From NCBI GenBank assembly GCA_013400975.1, contig WBMZ01009045.1, forward strand, positions 93,874 through 157,873: a stretch of DNA of 64,000 nt. Direction: 5' to 3'. The notes beneath the pieces are model-generated. The model had not been told where the DNA came from. It did no database searches and saw nothing but the letters and a program-made list of their open reading frames with translations. The position numbers were made by a program, and so were the translations under genes. The first letter of the stretch is position 1. Each line of letters starts with the position of its first letter. Below are positions 63,771 through 64,000 of this stretch, piece after piece. The stretch comes from Atrichornis clamosus (Eukaryota > Chordata > Aves > Passeriformes > Menuridae).

Positions 63771-64000
63771 CGCCCCGCCTGATCCCCCGCTCCCCCTCGG
63801 GATGGGGAGCAACTTTGGCGGCCGCCGGGCTGCGGCGCGGCGGGGCTGCAGGGCACTCTCCGCCTCCGTGCCTTCTCCGCCGGCTGCGGCTCCTCGAACC
63901 CTCCGCTCGGCCCCGCTCCGCGCCGACCCTACCCCGCGGCGGCCGCCCAGGCTGCCATCCACGGGCCCCCGCTGACCGCCGCCGGCTGCCCCAGCCCAGC
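63771..64000 (-). other. RBMS1: Putative 5' leader / proximal promoter of RBMS1 short isoform
   Basis: GC-rich sequence directly upstream of the exon 1 ATG. The frame of the ATG is open through the whole 230 nt to the window edge, without an in-frame ATG. The nearest upstream ATG (63958) is out of frame and opens a 9-codon uORF. How much of this is transcribed leader and how much is promoter cannot be told without the start site. Confidence 0.55.
63929..63958 (-). other. Upstream ORF, 9 codons, in RBMS1 leader
   Basis: An ATG at 63958-63956 is followed by 8 codons and a TAG, reading MAAWAAAAG. It has T at -3 and G at +4, a middling context. It is out of frame with the main ATG and ends 158 nt before it, leaving room for reinitiation. 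It matters only if transcription starts upstream of 63958. Confidence 0.4.

Larger units (their letters stand above)
63190..64000. promoter_or_regulatory. RBMS1: CpG island over the RBMS1 internal promoter and exon 1
   Basis: GC and CpG content rise sharply from about 63190 and stay high to the edge, against an AT-rich background of tens of kilobases. The densest part is 63360-63500 and 63730-63970, with many CGCC and GCGG runs. An A-rich stretch at 63517-63550 interrupts it. I see no TATA box upstream of exon 1 on the minus strand, consistent with a CpG-island promoter with dispersed initiation. The start site cannot be fixed from sequence and may lie beyond the right edge. Confidence 0.85.

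Noticed and set aside
63603..63962. 119-codon frame running from 63962 through exon 1 and past its end
   Set aside because: It starts at GTG, not ATG, and reads through the exon 1 donor into intron. Only 63708-63770 is coding by comparison with the family; the upstream part is listed as a finding.
1..64000. CRISPR arrays, operons, rRNA and tRNA genes, endogenous retrovirus
   Set aside because: No regularly spaced repeats, no cloverleaf or rRNA sequence recognised, and no LTR pair or gag/pol-like frame seen. The setting is a vertebrate intron.

Overview
The window reads as vertebrate nuclear DNA, most likely from a bird. It is AT-rich and intron-like with a GC-rich CpG island at the right edge. 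The only interspersed repeat I can recognise is a short CR1-type LINE tail near 1.2 kb. CR1 also occurs in turtles and crocodilians, so 'bird' rests on CR1 plus the very low repeat load and is not proven.

One protein-coding gene is supported: the 5' part of RBMS1 (RNA-binding motif, single-stranded-interacting protein 1, also MSSP), on the minus strand. Four coding exons can be read with matching phases: exon 1 at 63708-63770, exon 2 at 36904-37079, exon 3 at 12323-12381 and exon 4 at 9433-9524. Together they give 390 nt, or 130 codons, with no frame break. They encode a short N-terminus starting MIFPSS, a Pro/Ser/Thr/Asn-rich linker, and the complete first RRM (RNP2 LYIRAL, RNP1 KGYGFVDF). 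The second RRM and the C-terminus must lie beyond the left edge. The upstream first exon used by the long isoform (N-terminus starting MGKVWKQ in human) is not in the window and should lie beyond the right edge.

Layout from left to right: 1-9432 is part of intron 4; 9525-12322 is intron 3 (2.8 kb); 12382-36903 is intron 2 (24.5 kb); 37080-63707 is intron 1 (26.6 kb); 63771-64000 is GC-rich 5' leader or promoter. The CpG island runs from about 63.2 kb to the edge and marks the internal promoter of the short isoform.

The points most worth a second look are: a juxtaposed 3'/5' splice-site motif about 0.9 kb into intron 1; three near-identical copies of a 65-bp unit at 58.9 kb; an exact 28-bp direct repeat shared by introns 2 and 1; an Ala in the RNP2 motif where RBMS proteins normally have Gly; a CAGCAG tandem acceptor at exon 2; and an upstream leader that is open in frame with the start codon and also carries a 9-codon uORF. 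I found no second gene, tRNA, rRNA, CRISPR array, or convincing pseudogene or retrovirus.
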